NCBI RefSeq assembly: GCF_003014615.1
Contig: NZ_PYGI01000002.1
Location: 124,001-188,000, forward strand
DNA: 64,000 nt
DNA from: Marinobacterium halophilum
Lineage (GTDB): Bacteria; Pseudomonadota; Gammaproteobacteria; Pseudomonadales; Balneatricaceae
Direction: 5' to 3'
Below the pieces are notes generated by a model. It had not been told where the DNA came from, searched no databases, and saw only the letters and a program-made list of their open reading frames with translations. The translations under genes and the position numbers were made by a program. This document shows, in pieces, positions 35,494-47,044 of this stretch. Positions within the stretch are counted from its first letter, which is position 1; every line of letters begins with the position of its first letter.

Positions 35494-38400
35494 TCAAGCC
35501 AGCAACTCCAACAGCTGATCAACCCCGGTCGGCATGCCTGCACGTCCGGTGGCGTCGAACAGTGCATCGGCCAATGCCTGCTTCTGTTGCTGCATATGTT
35601 GAATACGCTCTTCAACGGTGTTGGTGGCGACCAGTTTATAGACAAAGACCGGTTTATCCTGACCGATACGGTAGGCACGGTCGGTAGCCTGCTGTTCAAC
35701 GGCAGGGTTCCACCAGGGGTCCAGATGGATCACCGTGTCGGCAGTGGTCAGGTTCAACCCGCTGCCACCCGCCTTCAGGCTGATCAGGAATACAGGCACA
35801 TCACCGCGCTGGAAACGATCGACCGCCTCCTGACGCTTGCGCGTCTGTCCGGTCAATTTGCTGTAGCCGACGCCCTGTGCCTTGAGTTGCTCTTCCACCA
35901 GCCCCAGCACTTGGGTGAACTGGGAAAAAATCAGTATTCGGCGTCCTTCTTCAAGCATCGCACTCAGGTTATCCGCCAGCCATTCCAGCTTGGCGCCCTG
36001 CTGGATACCCTGCGCCTGTTCCAGCTTGACCAGTCGCGGGTCGATGCACGCCTGACGCAGCTTTAACAGTGCATCCAGAAACTCGATCCGGCTCCGGGCC
36101 AGGCCCTTGCTGGCAATCAGATCGCGTACCCGCTGTTCCATGCTGACTCGGATCGCTTCGTACAGTTCGCGTTGTCGCCCGTCCAGTTCCACATACTGGA
36201 TGATTTCACTTTTCGGTGGCAGCTCGGCCACCACGGCGGTTTTGGTCCGGCGTAACATGAAAGGGGCGACTTTACGCGCCAGTGCCTGCTGACTGTCGCT
36301 ATCGGACGCCTGTTCAATCGGGTGACGGTAGATCTGATTGAACAGCGTTTGCTCTGACAACAGGCCCGGCAGGGCAAAGTCCATCAACGCCCAGAGTTCG
36401 CCCAGATGGTTTTCCAACGGCGTACCGGTCAGGCACAGACGCATGCCGCTGCGTAATTGGCGCACCTGACGGGAAATTTTGGTCTTGGGGTTCTTGATCG
36501 CCTGGGCCTCATCCAGCACCAGCAGGCTGAATGATTGTGTTTGGTAATGTGCGATATCACGCAGCAGCAGTGGATAACTGGTCACCACCAGGTCGCTGGT
36601 GCCGATTGTATCCACATGCTGCATCCGGTCAGTCCCATGCAGCAGGCACACCCGCAACTCGGGGGTGAACTGCCGCGCCTCACGCAGCCAATTGCCCATC
36701 AGGCTGGTCGGAGCCAGTACCATGGCGGGCTGCGTCAGCTGTCCCTGTTCTTTCAGGCTCTGAATCAATGCCAGTGTCTGCAGGGTTTTACCCAGCCCCA
36801 TATCATCGGCCAAGATACCGCCAAAACCGTAGCGATGCAGAAAGTGCAGCCACTCCAGCCCCTGCTGCTGATAACTGCGCAACTGTGCCCGTAACCCTTT
36901 GGGTACCGGCACCGATTGCAGGCCGTTAAAATCCTGCAGCTGCTCGATCAACTGGCACGTCAACGGGGCCTGACGATCATCCAGCGCCTCATGTCCGGAC
37001 AACTGCGGGGCCAGTTGGGCCGCCTGAAACGCGGGCAAGCGGGTCGGCTGTTCCAGCTGACCCTGCTGGTACAGCTCCATAATCAGGCCATGCAACGCAG
37101 CCAACGGCTGGGCATCAATGCGTACCCAGCCATCGGACACCGGCAATGCCAGTTCTTGCGGCATCCCCTCTTCAAGCCAGGCGGCAACCACATCCTGCGT
37201 ACTTAGCCGCTGATCGCCCATGGGCAGCTGCAGGGCGAAGTCGAACCAGTTATCCGGCGCATCCTTGATCACTATTTGAAAGCGGCTGTCATGAACTCTG
37301 AAGACATAATTCGGGTCCATCGTCACCTGCCAGCCGTCGGCCTGCAGGACTGGCAGGTGCTCATCCAGAAAGTGCTGCCACAACATCAGTGAAGCCGAAG
37401 CACTCTCCCTGTGGGGTATCCAGAGGTGCTGCCATCCACCGTGACGGGGGCGCAGATCGAATCCAAAGGCTCGCAATCGCTCCAGTGCGGCCGTTTCCGC
37501 AACCTGATCCCGAATGACCTGCCAGCATTGCCCTTCATGTTCATGCAACTGAACGAGTCCGGTGCCGAGTTCAGCATAATAGTCAGGCTCAACCTGACAG
37601 CCCGCATAGGCGAAGCTGACCTGTATCCACGGAAAGCGCACACCCTGTTCATTTTCACTGGCCACCACCCGCAGGCAGGGTACCGGCGTATTCGCCTCTT
37701 GCACCTCTGGTTCGTCGGGGAGAGGCAGCTGCGCCGGTTCAAACAGTTGGCGTAACTGCAACGAGGCCAGTGTCATTTCCGCCGTAGACAACGCGGGCAT
37801 CGCCGCCAAGTGAACGGCTCGACAGGCTGCTAAAGGTGAGTGCAACACACCGATTAGCCCTTGCTCCACATCCAGATAATGCAACGGAATAACATCCAGC
37901 AACGGCCCGCCCGGCGTTCCATCCAGCAAGGGTAACAGTTGATGTTGGCCTTCCGCTTGTTGCCACGCCCAGTCCAGCGTCCGTTCGGGCCCAAGCGCCA
38001 GCCGGTTTGATTCAGACTCATGGGCGAGCCGCCCGGTCAGCGCCAGCCGGGCCAACAAGCGTCCACCCAACTCGCCTTCCAGCACAAAGCCGCGATAGTC
38101 GCGCTCAACTCCCTGCAGGCTGCGGAGTACCTTAATATCGTCGGTCGTCATGAACTCGGGCGGGTTATAGAACATGCTGAAAAACTCGGGCGCATATGCG
38201 GTGACACGGCTCCAGCTTCCGTTCTGTTTCAAATACCCCTTGCGCAGACTCAGTACCACGCCACCGGCTGCGTCGACATGAAGGCAATAGAGCAGATGCA
38301 TGCGTCCGGGCTGCGGTTGCTGTGGAACGGCATCTTCGGACTGCGGCATATCCGCCCACCAGGCCTGCCACGGCGTCAGTGCTTCAGCCGATGAGGCTTT

Positions 38401-38682
38401 CGGTTCGTCCACGACCGACAACCACTGCAGTGCCGTTGCTACCGCATGCTTGCAGTTACGTCCGACCGGACAACTGCACACACCACCAAGCCTTCCGTTA
38501 TCCACATGTAAGCGGGTGCTGTAGAGATGATGACCGGAGCCGCGAACGCGAGCTTCGATCGTGCTACTGCCGTCGGGACGGCCGACCTGTTCGACACGCG
38601 CGTCGCTGAAATACACCCAGCCACGCTTAAACGTGGCGTGATCAGCCATATACTCAATATCATCAACGGTAAACAACGACAT
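35494..38682 (-). CDS. SWIM-domain SNF2/SWI2 family helicase-like ATPase
   Basis: A 1062-residue protein. The N-terminal part has a SWIM zinc finger, CSCPVGRNCKHAVATAL (C-x-C-x6-C-x-H), near residue 90. The C-terminal half is a full SNF2 motor: ILADDMGLGKTLQTLALI, LVLDEAQAIKN (DEAQ rather than DEAH), LTGTPLENHLGELWALMDF, and GGSGLNLTTADTVIHLDPWW with QATDRAYRIGQ. Such proteins move along double-stranded DNA and are thought to remodel protein-DNA complexes or RNA polymerase. It stands alone on the minus strand. The biological role is not established. Confidence 0.9.
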   Translation of the reverse strand: MSLFTVDDIEYMADHATFKRGWVYFSDARVEQVGRPDGSSTIEARVRGSGHHLYSTRLHVDNGRLGGVCSCPVGRNCKHAVATALQWLSVVDEPKASSAEALTPWQAWWADMPQSEDAVPQQPQPGRMHLLYCLHVDAAGGVVLSLRKGYLKQNGSWSRVTAYAPEFFSMFYNPPEFMTTDDIKVLRSLQGVERDYRGFVLEGELGGRLLARLALTGRLAHESESNRLALGPERTLDWAWQQAEGQHQLLPLLDGTPGGPLLDVIPLHYLDVEQGLIGVLHSPLAACRAVHLAAMPALSTAEMTLASLQLRQLFEPAQLPLPDEPEVQEANTPVPCLRVVASENEQGVRFPWIQVSFAYAGCQVEPDYYAELGTGLVQLHEHEGQCWQVIRDQVAETAALERLRAFGFDLRPRHGGWQHLWIPHRESASASLMLWQHFLDEHLPVLQADGWQVTMDPNYVFRVHDSRFQIVIKDAPDNWFDFALQLPMGDQRLSTQDVVAAWLEEGMPQELALPVSDGWVRIDAQPLAALHGLIMELYQQGQLEQPTRLPAFQAAQLAPQLSGHEALDDRQAPLTCQLIEQLQDFNGLQSVPVPKGLRAQLRSYQQQGLEWLHFLHRYGFGGILADDMGLGKTLQTLALIQSLKEQGQLTQPAMVLAPTSLMGNWLREARQFTPELRVCLLHGTDRMQHVDTIGTSDLVVTSYPLLLRDIAHYQTQSFSLLVLDEAQAIKNPKTKISRQVRQLRSGMRLCLTGTPLENHLGELWALMDFALPGLLSEQTLFNQIYRHPIEQASDSDSQQALARKVAPFMLRRTKTAVVAELPPKSEIIQYVELDGRQRELYEAIRVSMEQRVRDLIASKGLARSRIEFLDALLKLRQACIDPRLVKLEQAQGIQQGAKLEWLADNLSAMLEEGRRILIFSQFTQVLGLVEEQLKAQGVGYSKLTGQTRKRQEAVDRFQRGDVPVFLISLKAGGSGLNLTTADTVIHLDPWWNPAVEQQATDRAYRIGQDKPVFVYKLVATNTVEERIQHMQQQKQALADALFDATGRAGMPTGVDQLLELLA

Positions 38683-38893
38683 AGCACTCCACAGGCGTAC
38701 CGAAACGGGGCAAGAGCGGACAGGAATACACGTACACTTTCACCCACCGCCGCGATGACGGCAGGCAAGCTCATGTTTCCATACGGGGATATTTTATGAT
38801 GAGAGGTCTGCGCATTGCGAATCAGACAGCAAACAGGAGCACGAATCAGCCTGCAGCAAGGCTAATGTCTCGCAAGCGTTTTGCCAGCAGTAC

Positions 38894-39241
38894 TCAAACC
38901 GGATAGACAGAGTTGAATGCCCGGTCCTGCGCCATATGGCTAAGTAATGTAATTTTGGCGGCGGCCAAGTTGCATTCAACCCGTAACGGCTGATCAGTTG
39001 AGCGCCGGCCATGACCATTACCCTTGCCTTCAGCCATGCGGCGGCGCTTGTCATGATCACTGCGCCGGTCATACACCGAACAGCGCCGCTCGGTGTACTC
39101 GTATTGGGAGAACTGGAAGGTTTTCCACCATTCTTCCGCTTCCTGCAAGGTTGCCATCATCGGACTCAGCGGCGCACCGCTGCGGGTACTGGACCAATAG
39201 AATCGAATTCTGCCGTCGACCAAATCCTTGAACAGTTTCAT
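38894..39241 (-). CDS. Hypothetical protein with basic middle section
   Basis: A 115-residue protein not assigned to a known family. It begins MKLFKDLVDGRIRFYWSS, contains EAEEWWKTFQFSQYEY, then a strongly basic stretch (TERRCSVYDRRSDHDKRRRM) followed by a more neutral tail. The basic section could contact nucleic acid; that is a guess. The ATG at 39241 follows GGTGA by about five bases; an in-frame GTG at 39250 is a weaker alternative. Confidence 0.6.
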   Translation of the reverse strand: MKLFKDLVDGRIRFYWSSTRSGAPLSPMMATLQEAEEWWKTFQFSQYEYTERRCSVYDRRSDHDKRRRMAEGKGNGHGRRSTDQPLRVECNLAAAKITLLSHMAQDRAFNSVYPV

Positions 39242-39424
39242 GGAATTCACCGCTGGTTATGTTCGGCTGCGGCACAGCCGGGGAGTTGAGAAGCACGGTT
39301 CCCGGTAAAACTTTCAGTTTGCTCTGTTACGCTGCGAGCAACTGTTCAGATTGCTTACAGTGTAGCCACTGAAAAGACTTTCAGGGTAACCGGCCACATG
39401 CAGTCTCAACATACGGTTTCCATG

Positions 39425-40033
39425 TTACAGAAAAGCCTGCCAAAGCGGCCGACCAGCTGAACTCATCAGAAACCCCAGCATGCCCAGGTTGACCACGACA
39501 GTGCCCCAGAACACCGAACGAAAAGCAGCCTTGACCGACTTGTGCCGCAGTATTTTCTGGGCACATAGGGCACCGGGCCAGCCACCCACCAATGCCAGCA
39601 TATGCAGGGTCGACTCCGGCGTACGATACTGGTTTTTTTGGGCCGCCGATTTATCCATGGCATAGACCACAAAGGTCACTCCACTCAAGACTGCCATCAA
39701 CAACGGCAGCTGCCACGGCAAATACTCCATCAACACAGCCACCACCAAAACGGCGAACAGCGCCAGCACCGGCATTACCACATCGGCGGCACCCCGATGT
39801 TGCGGCGACCGGCGTTTCACGCTTTTGCCTGCAAGCATGACACCTTCGGCTTTTGGCCGATTATCCTTGTCGGTCGTGGGGACGTATGTCACCAGCTGGT
39901 TGATCTGAGGTAACAGGGTGCGATCACGCAACGCGCTGACATGAAAGAACACGTCAGCCCCGCCATCCAGCGGTTGAATAAAACCGAATCCCTTATCTGC
40001 ATTCCACTTTTTGACACGTCCTTTTGCAGCCAT
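39425..40033 (-). CDS. Cold-shock domain / DUF1294 membrane fusion protein
   Basis: A 202-residue two-domain protein. Residues 1-65 are a cold-shock domain (GRVKKWNADKGFGFIQP, DVFFHVSAL), with the RNP1-like KGFGFI strand. Residues 85-202 are a DUF1294 domain with about three membrane helices (VVMPVLALFAVLVVAVLMEY, and VVYAMDKSAAQ). This fusion is known in gammaproteobacteria; its job is not. It would place an RNA- or DNA-binding domain at the inner membrane face. Confidence 0.9.
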   Translation of the reverse strand: MAAKGRVKKWNADKGFGFIQPLDGGADVFFHVSALRDRTLLPQINQLVTYVPTTDKDNRPKAEGVMLAGKSVKRRSPQHRGAADVVMPVLALFAVLVVAVLMEYLPWQLPLLMAVLSGVTFVVYAMDKSAAQKNQYRTPESTLHMLALVGGWPGALCAQKILRHKSVKAAFRSVFWGTVVVNLGMLGFLMSSAGRPLWQAFL

Positions 40034-40220
40034 GTACCGGCATCCCTCTTCAAGTGATCACAACGGCAGTCATGATAGCAAATGCCGCCGCGATCATAGA
40101 GCCGATGTGCCACTTCCGATCTGGACTCCGCCGCTCCCCCTTGTTGCTCAATACGGTTCAGTGTAGCCAGACTGCAGCGACCCACCTTGGCCCAGCCGCA
40201 CCTCGTCAGGATACTGCTAG

Positions 40221-42106
<1,886 letters not shown>

Positions 42107-42123
<17 letters not shown>

Positions 42124-42442
42124 TAACAATACGCACAAGACACCGGATTTCGCCCATCAGGTCGGCACCAAGGCCACGCGCAAGCTCAAGGCTCGGCGTC
42201 AGCGAACTCCGGGGCTGTGGTTTGGACTGGGCATGATGGGTCTGATCGGTTGGTCCGTGGTGGTGCCAACTTTGCTGGGCGCCGCCATCGGTCTTTGGCT
42301 GGACAAGCACAGCCCGGGACATTACTCGTGGACATTGGCGCTATTGATGGCCGGGCTCTGTATCGGTTGCCTGAACGCCTGGCATTGGGTGGCCAAAGAG
42401 GACCGGGCCATGCGCGACGAGCAGGAGGATGAGCATGAGTGA
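42107..42442 (+). CDS. atpQ: N-type ATPase accessory membrane subunit AtpQ
   Basis: A 111-residue protein with a charged N-terminus (KATRKLKARRQRTPGLWFGL) and two membrane helices (WSVVVPTLLGAAIGLWLD; ALLMAGLCIGCLNAWHWV). This is the AtpI-like AtpQ protein specific to N-ATPase operons. AtpI-type proteins help assemble the c ring. It overlaps both neighbours. Confidence 0.88.
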
Positions 42443-42746
42443 AACGCTGATATGGGGGGTGTGTGCAACCGCAGGACTGGGGCTGGGCATGCTGTTCTTC
42501 GGTGGCCTGTGGTGGACTGTTCGACATGGCATCACCTCGCCCCGCCCCGCCCTGTTGTTTATCACCAGCCTGCTGCTGCGGATGAGTATCACCCTCGCGG
42601 GGTTTTATTGGGTCGCGGATGGTCAATGGCAACGGATGCTGGCGTGCCTGTTGGGATTTGTCATCGCACGCCTGATTCTGATGCGGGTGCTCGGCCCGTC
42701 CCTGAGACATGTGCTGCCACTACAGGAGAACGGCCATGCCCCTTAG
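42435..42746 (+). CDS. atpR: N-type ATPase accessory membrane subunit AtpR
   Basis: A 103-residue protein with three membrane helices. The second helix carries the arginine in FITSLLLRMSITLAGFYWV, and LARLILMRVLG-type FVIARLILMRVLG is in the third. AtpR is found only in N-ATPase operons and has been proposed to interact with the c ring. The ATG at 42435 follows AGGAGGA at 42423-42429; an ATG at 42429 is in frame but overlaps the ribosome site. Confidence 0.88.
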   Translation: MSETLIWGVCATAGLGLGMLFFGGLWWTVRHGITSPRPALLFITSLLLRMSITLAGFYWVADGQWQRMLACLLGFVIARLILMRVLGPSLRHVLPLQENGHAP

Positions 42747-43437
42747 TCCTGATGAGACCCTGTTCTGGCAGTACGGCATCGTCCACCTCAACGCCACTAT
42801 CCTGTACACCTGGGGACTGATGCTGATGCTGACCCTTGGCGCCTGGTTGATCACCCGCCGTCTGTCCAGTGGACTGACCCGTTCGCGCTGGCAAAACCTG
42901 CTGGAAATAATCGTCACCACAATCATGAAACAGATCGAAGAGGTCGGCCTGACACACCCGCAGACCTATCTTGGCTTTCTCGGCACGCTATTCCTGTTCA
43001 TCGCCAGCGCCAGCCTGCTCACCATTGTCCCCGGCTATCAGCCCCCCACCGGATCCCTGTCGACCACGGTGGCGCTGGCGTTATGCGTGTTTGTGGCCGT
43101 CCCCCTGTTTGGCATCGCTGAACAGGGGTGGGTCAATTACCTCAAGTCCTATGTACAGCCTACGTTTCTCATGCTGCCGTTCAACCTCATCAGCGAACTG
43201 TCACGCACTCTGGCGCTGGCCGTCCGCCTGTTTGGCAACATGATGAGCGGCGCCATGATCATCGCCATTCTGCTCAGCATTACCCCTTTCATCTTTCCGA
43301 TTGTCATGACCCTGCTCGGTCTGCTCACAGGCATGGTACAGGCGTACATTTTCAGCATTTTGGCAGCGGTCTACATTGCCGCAGCGACGCAAGTCCGTAG
43401 CCGCACCACCTCGCCCACAGCAGGTGACGCAGCATGA
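42736..43437 (+). CDS. atpB: N-type ATPase subunit a
   Basis: A 233-residue membrane subunit with five to six helices. The essential arginine is in the conserved helix SRTLALAVRLFGNMMSGAMI. It forms the ion half-channels beside the c ring. The ATG at 42736 follows CAGGAGA at 42723-42729. Confidence 0.92.
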   Translation: MPLSPDETLFWQYGIVHLNATILYTWGLMLMLTLGAWLITRRLSSGLTRSRWQNLLEIIVTTIMKQIEEVGLTHPQTYLGFLGTLFLFIASASLLTIVPGYQPPTGSLSTTVALALCVFVAVPLFGIAEQGWVNYLKSYVQPTFLMLPFNLISELSRTLALAVRLFGNMMSGAMIIAILLSITPFIFPIVMTLLGLLTGMVQAYIFSILAAVYIAAATQVRSRTTSPTAGDAA

Positions 43438-43467
43438 ATGCTCGACTGATCAACGCAAGGAAGTCCC

Positions 43468-43749
43468 ATGGATAGCATGACACTTATCGCCCTGATTTCG
43501 ATTACCATCGCCGGTCTGACCACCGGTTTCGGCACCATGGCACCGGCCTTGGCCGAAGGGCGAGCCGTCGCCACTGCATTGAGTGCATTGGCACAGCAGC
43601 CCGACGCCTCAGCCACCATTACTCGAACCCTGTTTGTGGGGCTGGCGATGATCGAATCCACAGCCATTTACTGCTTTGTGGTATCGATGATCCTTCTGTT
43701 CGCCAATCCGTTCTGGAACTACGCGCTCGCGCTTGCTGCAGGACGCTGA
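43468..43749 (+). CDS. atpE: N-type ATPase subunit c
   Basis: A 93-residue, two-helix ring subunit. Helix 1 has a glutamate in APALAEGRAV (Glu30) and helix 2 has the ion-binding GLAMIESTAIY (Glu63-Ser64-Thr65). This double-carboxylate plus E-S-T set is what defines the N-ATPase c subunits and was used to predict sodium binding. At least one N-ATPase ring has nevertheless been reported to work with protons, so the coupling ion cannot be read from sequence alone. A GGAAG site lies before the ATG at 43468. Confidence 0.93.
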   Translation: MDSMTLIALISITIAGLTTGFGTMAPALAEGRAVATALSALAQQPDASATITRTLFVGLAMIESTAIYCFVVSMILLFANPFWNYALALAAGR

Positions 43750-43752
43750 ACC

Positions 43753-44532
43753 ATGCTGATCGACTGGTTCACCGTCGTCGCCCAGCTGATCAACTTCCTC
43801 ATTCTGGTGGGGTTGATGAAGCGTTTTCTGTATCAGCCGATTCTCGATGCCATTGATGCACGGGAACGGCGGATCGCCACCGAGCTGGCCGATGCGGCGG
43901 CGAAATGCGCCGAGGCGGAACGGGCACGCGACGACTTCAGGCACAGGAGTAGCGCTCTGGATCAGCAACGCGACACGCTGCTGAAAGCGGCAGAGGCAGA
44001 GGCAGAGATGCGGCGCACCCAGCTGTTGACCGACGCACAACAGGCAGCCGACATGCTGAGCCAGCAGCACCGGGATGCGCTGGCACAGGAGTATCTACAG
44101 TTCAAAACCGAGCTGTCCAGACTCACTCGGGATGAGGTGTTCGCCATCAGCCGCAAAGTGCTGGGCGACCTGTCCGATACCACGCTGGAAGCGCGCATGT
44201 GCGAGGTCTTCGTGCAACGCCTGCAACATCTGGACACCGCCACCCGTGACCAACTGATCAGTGCTTTTTATGCCAGCCCCGGTCCGGTATGGGTGCGCAG
44301 CACCTTCGAGCTGCCGCCGCCACAACGCCAGTCGATACAGGCGGCCGTTGACGTGCTGTTTGCTACTGCGGTATCCGTGCAGTTTGCCACCACTCCCACG
44401 CTGATCAACGGCCTCGAACTCAGTATCAACGGCCGCAAACTGGGGTGGAACATCGCCGATTATCTGGCCGCAATGGACACCCGCGTCAGCACCCTGCTGG
44501 CACGTCACTCAGTACCGGAACCACGGCCATGA
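43753..44532 (+). CDS. atpF: N-type ATPase subunit b with extended C-terminal domain
   Basis: A 259-residue subunit. One N-terminal membrane helix ([17 protein letters not shown]) precedes a long charged coiled coil (about residues 30-130), then a C-terminal region of about 110 residues. N-ATPase operons have no separate delta gene, and this extension probably provides the delta-like stator contact with alpha. It overlaps atpA by four bases. Confidence 0.92.
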   Translation: MLIDWFTVVAQLINFLILVGLMKRFLYQPILDAIDARERRIATELADAAAKCAEAERARDDFRHRSSALDQQRDTLLKAAEAEAEMRRTQLLTDAQQAADMLSQQHRDALAQEYLQFKTELSRLTRDEVFAISRKVLGDLSDTTLEARMCEVFVQRLQHLDTATRDQLISAFYASPGPVWVRSTFELPPPQRQSIQAAVDVLFATAVSVQFATTPTLINGLELSINGRKLGWNIADYLAAMDTRVSTLLARHSVPEPRP

Positions 44533-46067
44533 ATGCTTCAGCCGAGGATCTGCGGAGCACGTTTATACGTGCCTTTGCCGACTTGAAACAGGGACGTGAA
44601 ACCTTCGTGCCGCAGCTTGGCACCCAGGAAATGGGCCGGATCACCCGCCTGTCCACCGGCATTGCGCAGGTCAGCGGCCTGCCCGGCGTCGGTGCCGATG
44701 AGCTGGTCAGCTTTGGTGACGGCGTGTTCGGCATCGCCTTCAACGTGGACGAAGACGAGATCGGCGTAGTGCTGCTGGGCGAATACCGGCATCTGCAGGC
44801 CGGCAACGCTGTCGAGCGCACCGGGCGGGTGATGGATGTCTGCGTCGGTACGGGGCTGCCAGGACGTGTGATCGACCCGCTCGGTCGGCCGCTCGATGGC
44901 CTCGGAGCCATTGCCACCGAGGCACGCCTGCCCATAGAACGTCCGGCACCGCCGATCATGGACCGTGCGCCGGTCACAGTCCCGCTGCAGACCGGCCTGA
45001 AGGTAATTGATGCGCTGATTCCGGTCGGCCGTGGACAGCGTGAGTTGATCCTGGGTGATCGCCAGACCGGTAAAACCGCCATCGCCATCGACACCATCCT
45101 CAACCAGCGCGGCAAGGATGTACTCTGTATCTATTGCGCCATCGGCCAACGTGCCTCGGCGGTAGCCAAGGTCGTGGCCACGCTGCAGGCGCACGATGCA
45201 ATGGACTACTGCGTGGTGGTGCTGACCGAAGGCAACGACCCGCCGGGGCTGACCTACATCGCGCCCTATGCCGCCACCAGCATCGCCGAGTATTTTATGG
45301 CGCAGGGGCGTGACCTGCTGATCGTTTACGATGACCTGACCCACCACGCCCGCGCCTACCGCGAGCTGTCACTGCTGCTGCGGCGTCCTCCCGGTCGGGA
45401 GGCGTTCCCCGGCGACATTTTTTACATCCATTCGCGGCTACTTGAACGTGCCACCCGCCTGCGACCGGAGTGCGGCGGCGGCTCATTGACCGCGTTTCCG
45501 ATCATTGAAACCGAAGCCCAAAACCTGTCAGCCTACATTCCGACCAATCTGATCTCGATCACCGATGGCCAGATCTATCTGTCACCCTCTTTGTTTGAAC
45601 TGGGGGTGTTACCGGCCATCGATGTTGGCCAATCGGTCTCGCGGGTGGGCGGCAAAGCGCAACAACCGGCCTACCGCGCGGTAGCGGGTGATCTGAAGCT
45701 GGCCTATGCCCAGTTCGAGGAGTTGGAAACCTTCGCCCGCTTCGGTGCCCGTCTGGATGAACACAGCCGCGCGGTGATCGAGCATGGACAGCGTATTCGC
45801 GCCTGCCTCAAACAGGCTGAAGGCGCACCGGTTTCGATGCCCGCTCAGATCACTGTACTGCTGGCCCTGATCGAGGGCTTGTTCGACCCCATCCCGATGG
45901 AGCGAATGGCCGATGCAGAGCAGGCGGTGCGCGAGGCCGGTACCGCGCTGCCCGATGCCCTGCAGCAACGGTTAGACGGTGCCGAGCGCCTTCGTGATCA
46001 GGATCGCACGGCGATCATCGCCCTCGCCCAAGCCGCATTGGACAACCTGCCCGGAGCGCCCTCATGA
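44529..46067 (+). CDS. atpA: N-type ATPase subunit alpha
   Basis: A 512-residue non-catalytic nucleotide-binding subunit. Visible are [18 protein letters not shown] (Walker A), [33 protein letters not shown] and the arginine-finger region [18 protein letters not shown]. The ATG at 44529 overlaps the atpF stop (ATGA). It is the eighth of nine genes in the operon. Confidence 0.94.
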   Translation: MNASAEDLRSTFIRAFADLKQGRETFVPQLGTQEMGRITRLSTGIAQVSGLPGVGADELVSFGDGVFGIAFNVDEDEIGVVLLGEYRHLQAGNAVERTGRVMDVCVGTGLPGRVIDPLGRPLDGLGAIATEARLPIERPAPPIMDRAPVTVPLQTGLKVIDALIPVGRGQRELILGDRQTGKTAIAIDTILNQRGKDVLCIYCAIGQRASAVAKVVATLQAHDAMDYCVVVLTEGNDPPGLTYIAPYAATSIAEYFMAQGRDLLIVYDDLTHHARAYRELSLLLRRPPGREAFPGDIFYIHSRLLERATRLRPECGGGSLTAFPIIETEAQNLSAYIPTNLISITDGQIYLSPSLFELGVLPAIDVGQSVSRVGGKAQQPAYRAVAGDLKLAYAQFEELETFARFGARLDEHSRAVIEHGQRIRACLKQAEGAPVSMPAQITVLLALIEGLFDPIPMERMADAEQAVREAGTALPDALQQRLDGAERLRDQDRTAIIALAQAALDNLPGAPS

Positions 46068-46951
46068 GTCATTCCTCTGCCGACCTGCGCCGTCAGATCA
46101 ACAGCGCCACCGACCTTCAGGCCGTGGTCCGCACCATGAAAGCTCTGGCTGCTTCGAGTATCAACCAATACGAACAGGCCGTGCAGGCGCTGGCAGATTA
46201 TGCCCATAGTGTGGAACTGGGGTTGAGCGTCTGCTTGCGTAACGTCGCCAGCGAGCATCCCCTCGGCCTTGAAACCCTATCCGGCACGACAACGCCCGCT
46301 GGGGTTGTCGTGTTCGGCTCGGATCAGGGGCTGGTGGGGCAATTCAATGATGTGGTGGCCAACCATGCTCTGCAAGCATTGGCGGATCAGTCACCCCGCC
46401 CGCTCGTATGGGCCGTGGGCGAACGCGTACATGCAAACTTGGCCGATGCAGGTTTGCCACCGGCGGGGGACTTCGGCGTCCCCGGTTCCGTGCAGGCGAT
46501 TACCCTGCTGGTCGGACAGATTCTGGCGGAAAGTGAAGCACGCATCAGCCGAGGCGAAATCAGCGGGCTCCGTCTGTTTTACAACCAGCCCACGCCTGCG
46601 ACAACCTATTCACCCACGAGTCAGCACCTGTTGCCACTGGATGCACACTGGTATCAGCAACTGACCCAGCGGCACTGGCCGAGCGACAATCTGCCCGAAG
46701 TACTAGGGGCCGACACCTCAACCTTGCAGGCGCTGATCCGCGAATATCTGTTCGTCTCCCTGTTTCGCGCCTGTGCCGAATCGCTGGCCAGCGAGAATGC
46801 GAGCCGCCTGAGCGCGATGCAGCGCGCCGACACCAACATCGGCGAACGTCTGGAAATACTCAGCATGAGCTTTCATCGTGAACGTCAGGACGGCATCGAC
46901 GAGGAGCTGTTCGATGTCATCGCCGGTTTTGAAGCCCTGCCAAAACGTTGA
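46064..46951 (+). CDS. atpG: N-type ATPase subunit gamma
   Basis: A 295-residue central-stalk subunit. It starts with the N-terminal helix [20 protein letters not shown] and ends with the C-terminal helix [20 protein letters not shown]. The core beta/alpha domain has [16 protein letters not shown]. It overlaps atpA by four bases and closes the operon. Confidence 0.92.
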   Translation: MSHSSADLRRQINSATDLQAVVRTMKALAASSINQYEQAVQALADYAHSVELGLSVCLRNVASEHPLGLETLSGTTTPAGVVVFGSDQGLVGQFNDVVANHALQALADQSPRPLVWAVGERVHANLADAGLPPAGDFGVPGSVQAITLLVGQILAESEARISRGEISGLRLFYNQPTPATTYSPTSQHLLPLDAHWYQQLTQRHWPSDNLPEVLGADTSTLQALIREYLFVSLFRACAESLASENASRLSAMQRADTNIGERLEILSMSFHRERQDGIDEELFDVIAGFEALPKR

Positions 46952-47044
46952 TGCGCTGGTACCGGTTTCACTCAAAACACTGGCCGACCGCGCTGTGCTG
47001 GTTCAGGCTGATAGGGACATGACTTAACAACGACAAGAGCCTAC

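Noticed and set aside
38796-38906. 36-codon basic ORF on the plus strand with a GGGG before the ATG
   Set aside because: Overlaps the end of the opposite-strand gene, has no recognisable motif, and is short enough to arise by chance.
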